Assembly (NCBI RefSeq): GCF_030161395.1
Contig: NZ_BSST01000001.1
Location: forward strand, 4,278,001-4,342,000
Direction of reading: 5' to 3'
Length of the DNA stretch: 64,000 nt
Source: Thalassotalea insulae
GTDB lineage: Bacteria; Pseudomonadota; Gammaproteobacteria; Enterobacterales; Alteromonadaceae
In this document: positions 55,154 to 64,000 of the stretch, piece by piece
Layout of the letters: every line of letters starts with the position of its first letter
How positions within the stretch are numbered: the stretch's first letter is position 1
Notes under the pieces: model-generated
Told to the model about the DNA's origin: nothing
Database searches by the model: none
The model's input: the letters and a program-made list of their open reading frames with translations, nothing else
Made by a program: the position numbers and the translations under genes

Positions 55154-55510
55154 TTATGCTAAAGAAGCTTGCGCTTTTTCAACTAATACAGAGAAAGCTG
55201 CTTTATCGTATACTGCGATGTCAGCTAGAATCTTACGATCGATTTCAATCGATGCTTTTTTCAAACCATTGATGAAACGGCTGTAAGATAAACCATTTTG
55301 ACGAGCTGCCGCATTAATACGAGCAATCCAAAGTTGACGGAATTGACGCTTACGTTGACGACGGTCACGGTATGCGTATTGGCCAGCTTTAGTTACAGCT
55401 TGAAAAGCAACGCGATAAACGCGACTACGAGCACCGTAGTAACCTTTAGCTTGCTTTAGAACTTTTTTATGACGTGCGCGTGCTACAACACCGCGTTTTA
55501 CTCTTGCCAT
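55154..55510 (-). CDS. rplT: 50S ribosomal protein L20
   Basis: 118-residue highly basic ribosomal protein (ARVKRGVVARARHKKVLKQA at the start), same length as in E. coli. L20 is needed for early 50S assembly and represses its own operon in E. coli through an RNA pseudoknot before rpmI; no such structure can be shown here by eye. Last gene of the operon, 15 bp after rpmI. Confidence 0.98.
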   Translation of the reverse strand: MARVKRGVVARARHKKVLKQAKGYYGARSRVYRVAFQAVTKAGQYAYRDRRQRKRQFRQLWIARINAAARQNGLSYSRFINGLKKASIEIDRKILADIAVYDKAAFSVLVEKAQASLA

Positions 55511-55525
55511 TTTCTATCTCTCCTA

Positions 55526-55720
55526 TTAACCGTGACGTAAAAGTTTTTTAACTGACTTAATGTCAGAAGCAGCGATTTGACACTTAGCACGTAAGTGACG
55601 CTTAACTTTTGTACGACGTTTAGTCAAGATATGACGTAAACCCGCTTGTTTGAACTTGTAGCCGTTAGCTGTCTTTTTAAAGCGCTTTGCAGCACCTTTG
55701 TTAGTTTTCATTTTAGGCAT
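55526..55720 (-). CDS. rpmI: 50S ribosomal protein L35
   Basis: 64-residue basic ribosomal protein; MPKMKTNKGAAKRFKKTANG and HILTKRRTKVKRHLR are typical. It lies between infC and rplT as in most bacteria. The 190-bp gap to infC may hold control signals for L20 autoregulation. Confidence 0.98.
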   Translation of the reverse strand: MPKMKTNKGAAKRFKKTANGYKFKQAGLRHILTKRRTKVKRHLRAKCQIAASDIKSVKKLLRHG

Positions 55721-55910
55721 TGAATATTACTCCACATTCATACTCAATTCATTCATTTGAGCATTGCCATTGAAATTTAGCAACTTAGGCGAAAATCATC
55801 AGTAAAATAATTACTTAGATTTTACTTTCAGGCCTAAAATCACCGGTTAAAAACAATAGTGGTGAGCCATAATGAAACATTATGACTACTTGCTTAAACC
55901 AAACTATTGA

Positions 55911-56450
55911 TTATTTTTTTGGCGCTAAAACCATCACCATTTGTCGTCCTTCCGCTCGACGAGGGAAGAATTCTACTACTGTTAGTTCTTCTAAATCGTT
56001 TTTAACACGAGTCAAAAGATCTAAACCGAGTTCTTGGTGGGCCATTTCGCGACCACGGAAGCGTAAAGTAACTTTCACTTTATCGCCATCCTCTAAAAAG
56101 CGTTTCAAGCTACGTAATTTCACTTGATAATCGCCTTCATCTGTACCAGGACGGAATTTAATTTCCTTCACCTGAATTTGTTTTTGCTTTTTACGCTGTT
56201 CTTTTTGTTCCTTGGATTTTTCATATAGGAACTTACCGTAATCCATCACACGACAAACTGGTGGCTTAGCTGTTGGGCTAATTTCGACTAAATCAACCCC
56301 TGCCTCTTCCGCTCTGTCCATTGCCTCATCTAATGAAACAATACCAGCAGCCTCACCATCATATCCGATTAATCGAACTTCTGTACCAGTAATTAACTCG
56401 TTTAAACGATGAGCTGGCTCTTTCTGCCCGCCTCGTTGACCACCTTTAAT
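55911..56450 (-). CDS. infC: Translation initiation factor IF-3
   Basis: Keeps 30S subunits free and checks initiator pairing. 179 residues with both IF-3 domains (EVRLIGYDGEAAGIVSLDEA; IKFRPGTDEGDYQVKLRSLK). The frame has an ATG at 56456, but the GGAGG ribosome site is only 3 nt from it, whereas it is 9 nt from an ATT at 56450, and this ATT aligns with the AUU start of E. coli infC (Ile/Met followed by KGG). So AUU is the likely start, allowing autoregulation by IF-3, which discriminates against non-canonical starts. If so, the product begins MKGGQRGGQ. Confidence 0.93.
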   Translation of the reverse strand: MKGGQRGGQKEPAHRLNELITGTEVRLIGYDGEAAGIVSLDEAMDRAEEAGVDLVEISPTAKPPVCRVMDYGKFLYEKSKEQKEQRKKQKQIQVKEIKFRPGTDEGDYQVKLRSLKRFLEDGDKVKVTLRFRGREMAHQELGLDLLTRVKNDLEELTVVEFFPRRAEGRQMVMVLAPKK

Positions 56451-56555
56451 AGCCATGTTCCTCCAAAGAACTTTGTACCAACATTGTTTATTATTCTTGC
56501 ATTAAATAACGTTGGATTAAAAAAATAATGTCCGTTTTAACTTAATCAATTGTAA

Positions 56556-58466
56556 TTAACGACGAGAATTAACTTCATCCGTTAATGTTTCGATAAAACC
56601 TTCGACCGACATCTTACCTAAATCTTCACCACTTCGCGTGCGAATAGCAATTTCGCCATTTTCCATTTCTTTGTCACCTACAACTAACAAATATGGAACA
56701 CGCTTTAAAGTATGCTCGCGGATTTTAAAGCCTATCTTCTCATTTCTCAAGTCTAGTTTAACTCTAAATCCATTTTCTTTTAATTTTTTAACAACTTTTT
56801 CACAATATTCGCTCTGTTTATCAGTAATATTCATCACAGTTGCTTGAATTGGCGATAACCACGTTGGGAATTTACCGCTATATTCTTCAATTAAAATTCC
56901 GATAAAACGCTCTAATGAACCTAAAATCGCGCGATGGATCATTACCGGTACGTGTTTTTCACCATCTTCACCAATATATGAAGCATCTAAACGACCCGGT
57001 AAGGCAAAATCTAATTGCACCGTACCACATTGCCAATGACGACCTAAACAATCTAACAAGGTAAATTCAATTTTAGGACCATAGAATGCCCCTTCTCCCG
57101 GTAGGTAGTCAAAATTGATATCTAGATTAGTTAACGCGTTAGCTAAGCCTTGTTCTGCCTTATCCCACATTTCATCTGAGCCAATGCGTTGTTCAGGGCG
57201 TGTTGATAACTTCACTAAAATATCGTCAAAGCCAAATGACTTATATACGTCATAAACCATTTCGATACACTTAGTCACTTCATCTTGCACCTGATTTTCA
57301 GTACAGAAAATATGCGCATCATCTTGAGTGAAACCACGTACCCGCATTAAGCCGTGTAACGCACCTGAAGGTTCATTACGGTGACAACAGCCAAATTCTG
57401 CCATACGTAGCGGTAGGTCACGGTAAGATTTCAAACCTTGATTGAAAATCTGAACATGACCCGGGCAATTCATTGGTTTAATTGCATATTCACGCTTTTC
57501 TGATTCTGTGGTAAACATAGCGTCGCTATATTTATCCCAGTGACCTGATTTTTCCCACAAGCCACGATCCATCATTAACGGGCCTTTAACCTCGTCATAA
57601 TCATATTCATGCAGCTTTTCACGAACAAAACGTTCCAGCTCGGTATAGAGTGTCCAGCCATCGTTATGCCAGAATACCATGCCAGGTGCTTCTTCCTGCC
57701 AGTGGAACAAATCCAGTGTTTTACCTATTTTACGATGATCGCGCTTTTCAGCTTCTGCTAAGCGTTGAATATAAGCCTTAAGCTGTTTTTTATCCGCCCA
57801 AGCAGTACCATAAATGCGCTGCAACATTTTATTATCAGAGTCGCCACGCCAATAAGCACCCGCTACTTTCATCAATTTAAAATGATGACAATGACGCATA
57901 CTTGGTACGTGAGGGCCACGACACATATCGATATATTCTTGATGATGATAAAGTGCTGGACGATCGGTTTTTTCTATATTCTCGTTAAGAATTTCTAGCT
58001 TATAAGGTTCATTGCGCTCAGTAAATGCATCAACAGCATCTTGCCAAGTTCCTGTTTTCTTAACCACTTCATACCCTGTACGTGCAAGGTCTGTCATACG
58101 TTTTTCTAACTTGACCAAATCATCTTCTGAAATGGTATGCTCAAGATCAACATCATAATAAAAGCCGTTGTCAATCACTGGGCCAATCGCCATTTTAGTA
58201 TCTGGCCATAACTGCTTAATCGCATGACCTAATAAATGCGCACAAGAGTGACGAATAATTTCAAGACCTTCGGCGTCTTTGCTGGTGATCAGTTGCAATG
58301 TGGCATCTGATTCAATTAATTCACAAGCATCAACCAATTCTCCGTTTATACGGCCTGCTATGGTCGCTTTCGCTAAACCTGGACCAATATCAAGCGCTAC
58401 ATCCATTACAGATACCGCTTGTTCAAAAGAGCGTTGAGAACCATCAGGGAGAGTAATAACAGGCAT
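56556..58466 (-). CDS. thrS: Threonine-tRNA ligase
   Basis: 636-residue class II synthetase: TGS domain (1-60), editing domain with HSCAH at 73-77, catalytic domain with MNCPGHVQIF holding the zinc-binding Cys, and an anticodon-binding C-terminus. Length close to E. coli ThrS (642). AAGGAAA before the ATG. First gene of thrS-infC-rpmI-rplT, with a 105-bp gap to infC. Confidence 0.98.
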   Translation of the reverse strand: MPVITLPDGSQRSFEQAVSVMDVALDIGPGLAKATIAGRINGELVDACELIESDATLQLITSKDAEGLEIIRHSCAHLLGHAIKQLWPDTKMAIGPVIDNGFYYDVDLEHTISEDDLVKLEKRMTDLARTGYEVVKKTGTWQDAVDAFTERNEPYKLEILNENIEKTDRPALYHHQEYIDMCRGPHVPSMRHCHHFKLMKVAGAYWRGDSDNKMLQRIYGTAWADKKQLKAYIQRLAEAEKRDHRKIGKTLDLFHWQEEAPGMVFWHNDGWTLYTELERFVREKLHEYDYDEVKGPLMMDRGLWEKSGHWDKYSDAMFTTESEKREYAIKPMNCPGHVQIFNQGLKSYRDLPLRMAEFGCCHRNEPSGALHGLMRVRGFTQDDAHIFCTENQVQDEVTKCIEMVYDVYKSFGFDDILVKLSTRPEQRIGSDEMWDKAEQGLANALTNLDINFDYLPGEGAFYGPKIEFTLLDCLGRHWQCGTVQLDFALPGRLDASYIGEDGEKHVPVMIHRAILGSLERFIGILIEEYSGKFPTWLSPIQATVMNITDKQSEYCEKVVKKLKENGFRVKLDLRNEKIGFKIREHTLKRVPYLLVVGDKEMENGEIAIRTRSGEDLGKMSVEGFIETLTDEVNSRR

Positions 58467-58625
58467 GAAATTTCCTTAATACAGTGGCGGCGCATACCAA
58501 GCGTCGCATGAAAATGTTAATTTAAGTTAATAAATACGACATACTGGCTTATGGCTGAATCATTCTATAATTTAGCCAGTAGTTAACTAAGCGAGTGAAT
58601 ATAGGGGAAAACTATTAATATTGCA

Positions 58626-59369
58626 ATGGTAAAACTAGCTTTTAGGCCAGATAATCTCCAGTATTTTCACTTTTTTTCCCGCCTTAAGGTGATAGTGATT
58701 TTATTGTCGCTTTTACCTTTTGATAACAGTGTTTTCGCATCACCAATAAAGCAGTTAGTTCCCCCAGATAAGGCTCAATGGTCGGTCTGGCGCGAAGCTA
58801 ATAATATGAAAATATCTACCAGACCTGTATCGCGTAATGGCTTAATTGAAATTAAAGCAGAGCTTTCTATCCGAACCAGTAAAATGACATTTATTGAGTT
58901 TATCACCAAGCCGCACAATCTTGCCCTATGGCTGGATAACCTCAAATCTTCTGAAATTAAGTCAATTAATATTGATGAAAGCGAATTAACCATACGATTT
59001 AATGCAATTTGGCCGTTAGCTGAACGAATAATGAGAATAAAGTCCACCATCAAATCACGAGATGATGCGTCAATACTTATTCAACTGACGGATACCGGAG
59101 ATAAACTAGATCACGAAAAAGGTAGTATTGTTGTTACCGTACACGCAGCTCACTGGCTGATATCGCCACTAGATAACGAGACCTTACTGGTCAGTTATCA
59201 ATTTATTGCCGATGCGAATGGCAGTATTCCAAAATGGCTAGCAAACAAACTGATGTTAAACAGTATATGGAAAAGCTTACTTAATATTAAACAACACATT
59301 ACGATTAGCTCTCGAACAAAGCGAGCAAGTATAAAATCAGACGCTGTCACTAAAGCTGACGCTAAATAA
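58626..59369 (+). CDS. START-domain-like secreted protein
   Basis: 247-residue protein with a signal sequence (hydrophobic segment about 22-38, VFASP), followed by a START/SRPBCC-like domain: WSVWREANNMKISTRPVS, then MTFIEFITKPHNLALWLDN, FNAIWPLAERIMRIKSTI and a C-terminal helix. Such domains bind lipids or hydrophobic ligands. Charged tail at the C-terminus. No operon partner is clear, though the fructosamine-kinase-like gene follows at 64 bp. Confidence 0.75.
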   Translation: MVKLAFRPDNLQYFHFFSRLKVIVILLSLLPFDNSVFASPIKQLVPPDKAQWSVWREANNMKISTRPVSRNGLIEIKAELSIRTSKMTFIEFITKPHNLALWLDNLKSSEIKSINIDESELTIRFNAIWPLAERIMRIKSTIKSRDDASILIQLTDTGDKLDHEKGSIVVTVHAAHWLISPLDNETLLVSYQFIADANGSIPKWLANKLMLNSIWKSLLNIKQHITISSRTKRASIKSDAVTKADAK

Positions 59370-59433
59370 CAACGCAAGGAGAATAATCTTCACTATAATT
59401 TGGTAGTAGATTGAGTTTTAGGATTTGCAGATT

Positions 59434-60300
59434 ATGTGGAAAACCATCAGCCAGGCAATTGAACAAGCAACCAATCAGCCGTTTACCATTAAACATAAGC
59501 AACAAGCTACAGGTGGCGATATCAACTTATGTTATTGGCTCAGTGATTATCGGCAAAACTATTTCGTAAAACTCAATGATAAACAGCATTTTGAACATTT
59601 TGACTCTGAAGCCTACGCACTCAGCCAAATAAAACAGTGTCAGCAAATAGTCTGTCCAGATGTTATTACCTTAGGCACAACCTTAGATAAGGCATTTTTG
59701 GTTTTAAGCTACATTCCATTTGAATCACCTAAATCAAACGACTGGTATCACTTGGGGCAACAGCTAGCGCATATGCATAAAACCGCCACGCATGGACAAT
59801 TTGGCTGGCAACACGACAATTATATTGGCGATACCTTACAACCTAATCAATGGCACAGTAACTGGCGCACATTTTTTGCTGAGCAGCGTATCGCTTGGCA
59901 ATTACAATTATTATATGAAAAATCAATCAGATTAGGAGACATAGATCATATTACACAAGTTTGTCACGATGCCTTACTCCACCATCAGACAACACCGAGT
60001 CTAGTTCATGGGGATTTGTGGCAAGGCAATATGGGGTTTTATCATCATCAACCGGTGATTTTCGACCCCGCCTGCTATTATGGTGATCGTGAAGTTGACC
60101 TTGCAATGACAGAATTATTTGGTCAACTTCCCGATGACTTTTACCAAGGTTACCAGGCAACTTTTCCACTGACCAACAATTATGAAAATCGCAAGCTCGT
60201 GTATAATTTTTACCACATTCTCAATCACGCTAACCTATTTGGCGGTATCTACATTGAGCAATCCAAAGCGCAATTATCACGCATTTTGGCACTGCACTAG
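59434..60300 (+). CDS. Fructosamine/ketosamine-3-kinase family protein
   Basis: 288-residue protein with the aminoglycoside-phosphotransferase fold: ATGGDINLCYWL near the start, FVKLND as the ATP-binding lysine region, VHGDLWQGNMGF as the catalytic loop and IFDPACYYGDREVDLAM as the Mg-binding loop. This pattern fits bacterial YniA-type kinases that phosphorylate ketosamines for repair of glycated proteins. Start ATG 59434 has AGGA upstream; a TTG at 59425 is unlikely. Confidence 0.88.
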   Translation: MWKTISQAIEQATNQPFTIKHKQQATGGDINLCYWLSDYRQNYFVKLNDKQHFEHFDSEAYALSQIKQCQQIVCPDVITLGTTLDKAFLVLSYIPFESPKSNDWYHLGQQLAHMHKTATHGQFGWQHDNYIGDTLQPNQWHSNWRTFFAEQRIAWQLQLLYEKSIRLGDIDHITQVCHDALLHHQTTPSLVHGDLWQGNMGFYHHQPVIFDPACYYGDREVDLAMTELFGQLPDDFYQGYQATFPLTNNYENRKLVYNFYHILNHANLFGGIYIEQSKAQLSRILALH

Positions 60301-60362
60301 TTTACAAAGAAAGCTTATGCCATAGCTTGTGGGTAACGGCTAAGAAAGTCATTTGATAAGCT

Positions 60363-60382
60363 CGCACTTTGGTCAAAGTGCG
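60363..60382. terminator. Strong short hairpin after the kinase gene
   Basis: CGCACTTT (60363-60370) pairs with AAAGTGCG (60375-60382) around a 4-nt loop GGTC, 62 bp after the kinase stop. There is no T run, so it may be a terminator-like or regulatory hairpin upstream of the CPXCG gene. Confidence 0.45.
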
Positions 60383-60429
60383 CCATAATAAAAGTTACAG
60401 GAACATTACAAAACCATCTAGGAGGCATT

Positions 60430-60651
60430 ATGCCCCAAGATACTTCAGTCACTAAAGTCACAGAGCAAAGGGTCACTTGCCCTCATTGTGGCCATCATAT
60501 TTTCATTGCATTAGATACTTCTTCTGGCGATCAAGATTATTATGATGAATGTCCTGCCTGCTGCAATGATATTCACTTAAATTTACATATTGACGAATAT
60601 CATCAAAAGATCCAGTTGGCCATTGATAGTGACGACGAACAGGTATTTTAA
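60430..60651 (+). CDS. CPXCG-motif cysteine-rich protein
   Basis: 73-residue, probably zinc-binding protein with CPHCG at 17-21 and CPACC at 41-45 (two pairs for one zinc). Belongs to the CPXCG family (PF14255) of unknown function. A good AGGAGG ribosome site precedes the ATG. Its last bases overlap the end of the convergent ribE gene by 4 bp. Confidence 0.88.
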   Translation: MPQDTSVTKVTEQRVTCPHCGHHIFIALDTSSGDQDYYDECPACCNDIHLNLHIDEYHQKIQLAIDSDDEQVF

Positions 60652-61274
60652 TTGAGTGTTAACCCAAGGCGCTCGATAGTGGTAACTATGGTTATTGTTT
60701 GCTGATCAAATTCTAAATTCACTTTATCTGCAAGGCACAAATCCGATAAATTGGTACGAGCTAAAGTTTCAGGGATCAAATGAACAGTAAAGCTAGCATT
60801 TTTATTAACCTGACCAACCGTTAAACTAATGCCATTAATAGCAATAAATCCTTTCGCTAAAACGTAATGCTGCCACTGACTTGCCAGCTCGAACGTTAAA
60901 GTGCAATTAGTTGCTGTTGATTCTTTGGCAATCAGAGCAGCCTGACAATGAACATGACCGCTGACAATATGACCACCTAGCTCATCACCTACTTTTAATG
61001 AACGTTCAATATTTACCTTATTTCCTGGTATTAATGTCGCTAAGTTTGAAACAGCAAGCGTTTCTTTAATAATATCAAAAGCAATATGTGCGCTATTATT
61101 TTCAGCTTGCGCAAATTCGACCACAGTTAAACAAACACCATTAACGGCAATGCTGGCTCCGTTCTCCAGATTATTTATTAACTCACTTGAGGTTTTGATC
61201 ACCAGACGCGCTAAATTATTTACCGTTTTAAAGGAAAAAACTGTCGCTTGAGATTGCACTATACCTGTAAACAT
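60648..61274 (-). CDS. ribE: Riboflavin synthase subunit alpha
   Basis: Converts two 6,7-dimethyl-8-ribityllumazines into riboflavin. The 208 residues form two lumazine-binding repeats: MFTGIVQSQATV with GASIAVNGVCLTVVE, and DELGGHIVSGHVHCQA with GFIAINGISLTVGQV. The gene is called ribC or ribE in different species. It is separate from other rib genes and divergent from the MATE gene. Confidence 0.95.
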   Translation of the reverse strand: MFTGIVQSQATVFSFKTVNNLARLVIKTSSELINNLENGASIAVNGVCLTVVEFAQAENNSAHIAFDIIKETLAVSNLATLIPGNKVNIERSLKVGDELGGHIVSGHVHCQAALIAKESTATNCTLTFELASQWQHYVLAKGFIAINGISLTVGQVNKNASFTVHLIPETLARTNLSDLCLADKVNLEFDQQTITIVTTIERLGLTLN

Positions 61275-61341
61275 ATATCATCCAATTATAAAAACTAGGC
61301 TCAGTATTTTAACAAAATAAGTAAATTGACCCAACAACATC

Positions 61342-62709
61342 ATGCATTTAGATAACTTTTTAACATACAGTAAAAAGCTAATGAAATTAGCTTATCCCAT
61401 TTTGATCGCTCAGTTGATCCAAAACTTAATGGGGTTTTCTGATACTGTGATGGCTGGCCGAGTCAGTGCAACCGATATGGCAGCAGTGGCTGTTGCCAGT
61501 AGCGTCTGGTTACCACTAATTTTAACCATTTACGGTTTGATCATGGCACTCGCGGCAATAGTATCGCAATATGCTGGCGCAAAAGAATACCATAAGGTTG
61601 CAAAAGCCACCTATCAAACCGCCTGGATTGCGGTGAGCTTAGGAATCATATTAATTGCATTATTTTACCTGATCACGCCATTAGTCATTGAGCAGGTAAG
61701 TTTAGAATTGGCTCTTAAAGACCTGATGTTTCAGTACCTTGGATATATCGTCTGGGGCGGTCCGGGTTTTTGTCTTTATTTGGTATTAAGAAACTATTCA
61801 GAAGGCTTATCTCATACCAAGCCAACCATGATCATCTCCATCATAGGATTAATTATTAATATTCCGGCAAATTACATTTTTATCTATGGTGAATTTGGTA
61901 TGCCCGCATTAGGTGGCGCAGGTTGTGGGCTGGCAACAGCTATCGTTTACTGGGCCATGTTTATCGCTATGCTGATCTATTGCTTAGTATCAAAAGTACT
62001 AAAGAAAGCGCCACTGTTTACCCATTTTTATTGGCCTCACCTCAGTGAGATCCGCTATATCTTATCCATTGGTGTACCAATTGCAATGTCACTGCTATTT
62101 GAGGTGAGTCTATTTTGTGTCGTCGCTATTTTGCTTGCCCCCTTTGGCGCGCAAGTAGTAGCCAGTCATCAAATCGCAATTAACTTTTCCGGTTTAGTCT
62201 TTATGGTGCCGTTGAGCATGGCGATGGCAGTCACTATTCAAGTAGGCTTTGCCGTTGGTGATAAAGATCAACAAAAAGCAAAAGAAATTTGCCGTTATGC
62301 AGTGGTATTAGGGTTAGTCATAGCCGTAGTTACCGCCGCATTAAGCATTATATTTAGAACACAGATCGCCAATATTTATACCCATGACTTAGCGGTAATA
62401 GAACTGGCTGCTAGCTTGATGTTTTTAGCGTCGCTATTTCAGTTCTCCGATGCTATCCAAGTGATATCAGCCGGAGCGCTACGTGGTTATAAAGACACTA
62501 AAGCCATTTTATACATTACCTTTTGTTCCTATTGGCTGGTTGGTTTATCGGTAGGATTAATATTAGGGTTAACTGATTGGTTAATACCTGCAATAGGGCC
62601 ATATGGCTTTTGGATTGGCTTTATATCTGGTCTTACAACAGCAGCTATATTGTTAGCTTGGCGTCTGAAAATAGTACAAAAACGCTTTGCACTAGCGACA
62701 AGCATATAA
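61342..62709 (+). CDS. norM: MATE-family multidrug exporter (NorM-like)
   Basis: 455-residue protein with 12 membrane segments and the two-fold MATE pattern: MKLAYPILIAQLIQNLMGF then DTVMAGRVSATDMAAVAVA at the start, and SIGVPIAMSLLFEVSLFC in the second half. NorM-type MATE transporters export cationic drugs by Na+ or H+ antiport. It is next to ribE with a divergent promoter region, as norM and ribE often are in gammaproteobacteria. Confidence 0.92.
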   Translation: MHLDNFLTYSKKLMKLAYPILIAQLIQNLMGFSDTVMAGRVSATDMAAVAVASSVWLPLILTIYGLIMALAAIVSQYAGAKEYHKVAKATYQTAWIAVSLGIILIALFYLITPLVIEQVSLELALKDLMFQYLGYIVWGGPGFCLYLVLRNYSEGLSHTKPTMIISIIGLIINIPANYIFIYGEFGMPALGGAGCGLATAIVYWAMFIAMLIYCLVSKVLKKAPLFTHFYWPHLSEIRYILSIGVPIAMSLLFEVSLFCVVAILLAPFGAQVVASHQIAINFSGLVFMVPLSMAMAVTIQVGFAVGDKDQQKAKEICRYAVVLGLVIAVVTAALSIIFRTQIANIYTHDLAVIELAASLMFLASLFQFSDAIQVISAGALRGYKDTKAILYITFCSYWLVGLSVGLILGLTDWLIPAIGPYGFWIGFISGLTTAAILLAWRLKIVQKRFALATSI

Positions 62710-62852
62710 CCGACTGATGAAATTTTATCGAACTTTTGCCGCAATAGTGAACAAACAGTAAAAAATTGAATTTAAATGGTGAAAATTACTTGCAAGTCAA
62801 ATATCAGATCGCTAACATAGCGCCTCGTTGAGTTATTCAACTTCTTTATTGT

Positions 62853-62929
<77 letters not shown>

Positions 62930-63102
62930 CTTTCCCCTTTAAAAACAATAATTTACACAACAAAAACAAATAAGTTCCTAAAAAGTACTACTCCCCTTTT
63001 TCACAGCACTATTTACGCTTAACAATAAATACTAAAATCGACTAAACGGTATCGTTCCAAGATCAACAGATTTAACTAACATTACGCACCAAAAAAAGAT
63101 AA

Positions 63103-63285
63103 ATGACACACGTTTTACGCCATACATTTGCAAGTCACTTTATGATGAATGGCGGCAATATTTTGGTATTACAACAATTTTTAGGTCAAGCAAATATCGT
63201 TGATACAATGAAGTATGCACACTTTTCTAAAACTCATTTAGAAGATGCAATTAAATTAAATCCAATATCTAAAGTAAATATTTAA
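63103..63285 (+). pseudogene. C-terminal remnant of a tyrosine integrase
   Basis: 60-residue ORF equal to the end of a phage or island integrase: HVLRHTFASHFMMNGG holds His3 and Arg6 of the HxxR motif, and LGQANIVDTMKYAHF contains the nucleophile Tyr38. The second catalytic His (LGH) is changed to Gln29, and an in-frame stop directly before the ATG shows that the N-terminal and core domains are missing. So it is non-functional. It lies 174 bp downstream of tRNA-Val. Confidence 0.85.
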
Positions 63286-63387
63286 CGTCGCGTTAAACGG
63301 CTAAGTAATACTTGCTATAATGTGCAGCGAATCGAAAACGAACAAACTGTTAGCAGTCCCGTTACTGTATTGGTTTCTATGGTGCAC

Positions 63388-63588
63388 TTACAAAAAATTA
63401 TCTAGAAGTAGATAACCGTTACTAATAATTATGACCATTCCTAAGATAATCATTGTATTTGGAGGGAGCATCGTTGCTTCTTGCTTGTTATTGCTAGTCT
63501 TTAGTTGCTTTCCTCTCATTACAAAATAACAGCCAAGCATAATAACAATTGACTTGATCAATATGTCGGCCAACGAATAATTGTCCAT
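63388..63588 (-). CDS. Possible small membrane protein
   Basis: 66-residue ORF with two hydrophobic segments (about 8-24 and 42-63) separated by a basic, polar loop. No clear ribosome site precedes the ATG at 63588 and I recognise no family, so it may be a real accessory gene next to the integrase remnant or a chance ORF. Confidence 0.4.
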   Translation of the reverse strand: MDNYSLADILIKSIVIMLGCYFVMRGKQLKTSNNKQEATMLPPNTMIILGMVIIISNGYLLLDNFL

Positions 63589-63738
63589 GTAATTTAATAC
63601 CTATTAAATAACTATTTTACTGAATACGAAACATTCCCATAATCGCATGGGTACCTAACGCCGCAATATAGGCCGTATAAATACTTGGCTAAAAATAGTG
63701 ACGAAGGAGCAAAACTAGCTGTCCTTTGAATTGGTTTG

Positions 63739-64000
63739 CTAGCTTTTCGATTTCACTGACTGTTGAACAGCATTAGTGATTTCATCAGCCAAGGCTGGAT
63801 CCTTAACCGCACGTGCTAGAGTAACACCACCAATAATCATTGAAAGCGTTGCCCATGTATTAGGATCAACGTTTCCCTCTATAGATTCATTACCATTCGA
63901 AAAAATCTCAGCAGCCTTTAATAGTTCTCGTTGAAAAACAGTGCGAGTTTCATCATCGGAACGAATCACTTCTGGAGTTAAGCTTTGCAAAGCACAACTT
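63739..64000 (-). CDS. TetR/AcrR-family regulator, C-terminal part (cut by window edge)
   Basis: The frame is open to the right window edge, so the N-terminus with the DNA-binding helix-turn-helix lies outside. The visible 87 residues fit the C-terminal ligand domain of a TetR regulator: LLKAAEIFSNG, DPNTWATLSMIIGGVTLARAVKDPALADEI. The partner gene cannot be seen. A 5-bp CTAGC/GCTAG hairpin follows the stop on the minus strand before TTTT and may be a weak terminator. Confidence 0.65.
   Translation of the reverse strand, partial: SCALQSLTPEVIRSDDETRTVFQRELLKAAEIFSNGNESIEGNVDPNTWATLSMIIGGVTLARAVKDPALADEITNAVQQSVKSKS

Noticed and set aside
55721..55910. L20-responsive pseudoknot upstream of rpmI
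   Set aside because: Expected from E. coli, but I could not trace a convincing pairing by eye, so it is not listed as a feature.

Overview
The window reads as a chromosomal segment of a low-GC (about 40 % by eye) marine gammaproteobacterium of the Alteromonadales, most like Colwelliaceae (Colwellia/Thalassotalea type). This is inferred from close relatives of E. coli housekeeping proteins (RlmI, HrpA, RecBCD, FNR, TtcA, PheST, IhfA, ThrS), a long-form PurC, and families common in this order (DUF3087, DUF5062, DUF1415, DUF2937). No rRNA operon, CRISPR array or intact mobile element was seen.

Layout. 0-13.5 kb: acylphosphatase and rlmI (divergent), a secreted esterase with a TPR tail, a PilZ protein, hrpA, a CBS protein, a three-gene set (periplasmic isoaspartyl peptidase, CreA-like lipoprotein, uncharacterised CGSC protein), a crotonase, an orphan periplasmic binding protein and two small DUF proteins. 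13.5-22.4 kb: recC-recB-recD as one overlapping operon for double-strand-break repair. 22.5-29.7 kb: a moxR-DUF58-tgpA operon, then a GCS2-type ligase overlapping an aspartoacylase-like hydrolase.

30-37.6 kb is the main accessory feature: a complete heme d1 maturation operon in the order nirC-F-D-L-G-H-J-E-N, without the nitrite reductase gene nirS or its electron donor nirM. An FNR/DNR-like box lies upstream of nirC. Next to it, in the opposite direction, is the anaerobic module sulfite-exporter-like membrane protein - fnr - uspE - ttcA, so a likely regulator of the operon is encoded beside it. The uspE promoter region has a second FNR-like box.

41.6-62.7 kb: a purine permease, a Bax-like glucosaminidase, an Atm1-type ABC exporter, pheS-pheT-ihfA, an EAL-like/HDOD protein, an uncharacterised secreted protein, purC, and thrS-infC-rpmI-rplT. 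The thrS and phe blocks are one operon in E. coli; here purC and two other genes separate them. infC probably uses an AUU start. Then come a START-domain protein, a fructosamine-kinase-like protein, a CPXCG protein, riboflavin synthase and a MATE exporter. 62.8-64 kb: tRNA-Val(GAC), followed by the C-terminal remnant of a tyrosine integrase, a doubtful small membrane protein, and a TetR-type regulator cut by the window edge; this looks like the scar of an element that used the tRNA as its site.

Most of the window is core genome. The parts that deserve attention are the nir cluster without nirS, several precise palindromes at gene ends or promoters in the fnr-uspE-ttcA region, the unusual infC start, the ligase/hydrolase pair, and a few uncharacterised conserved families.
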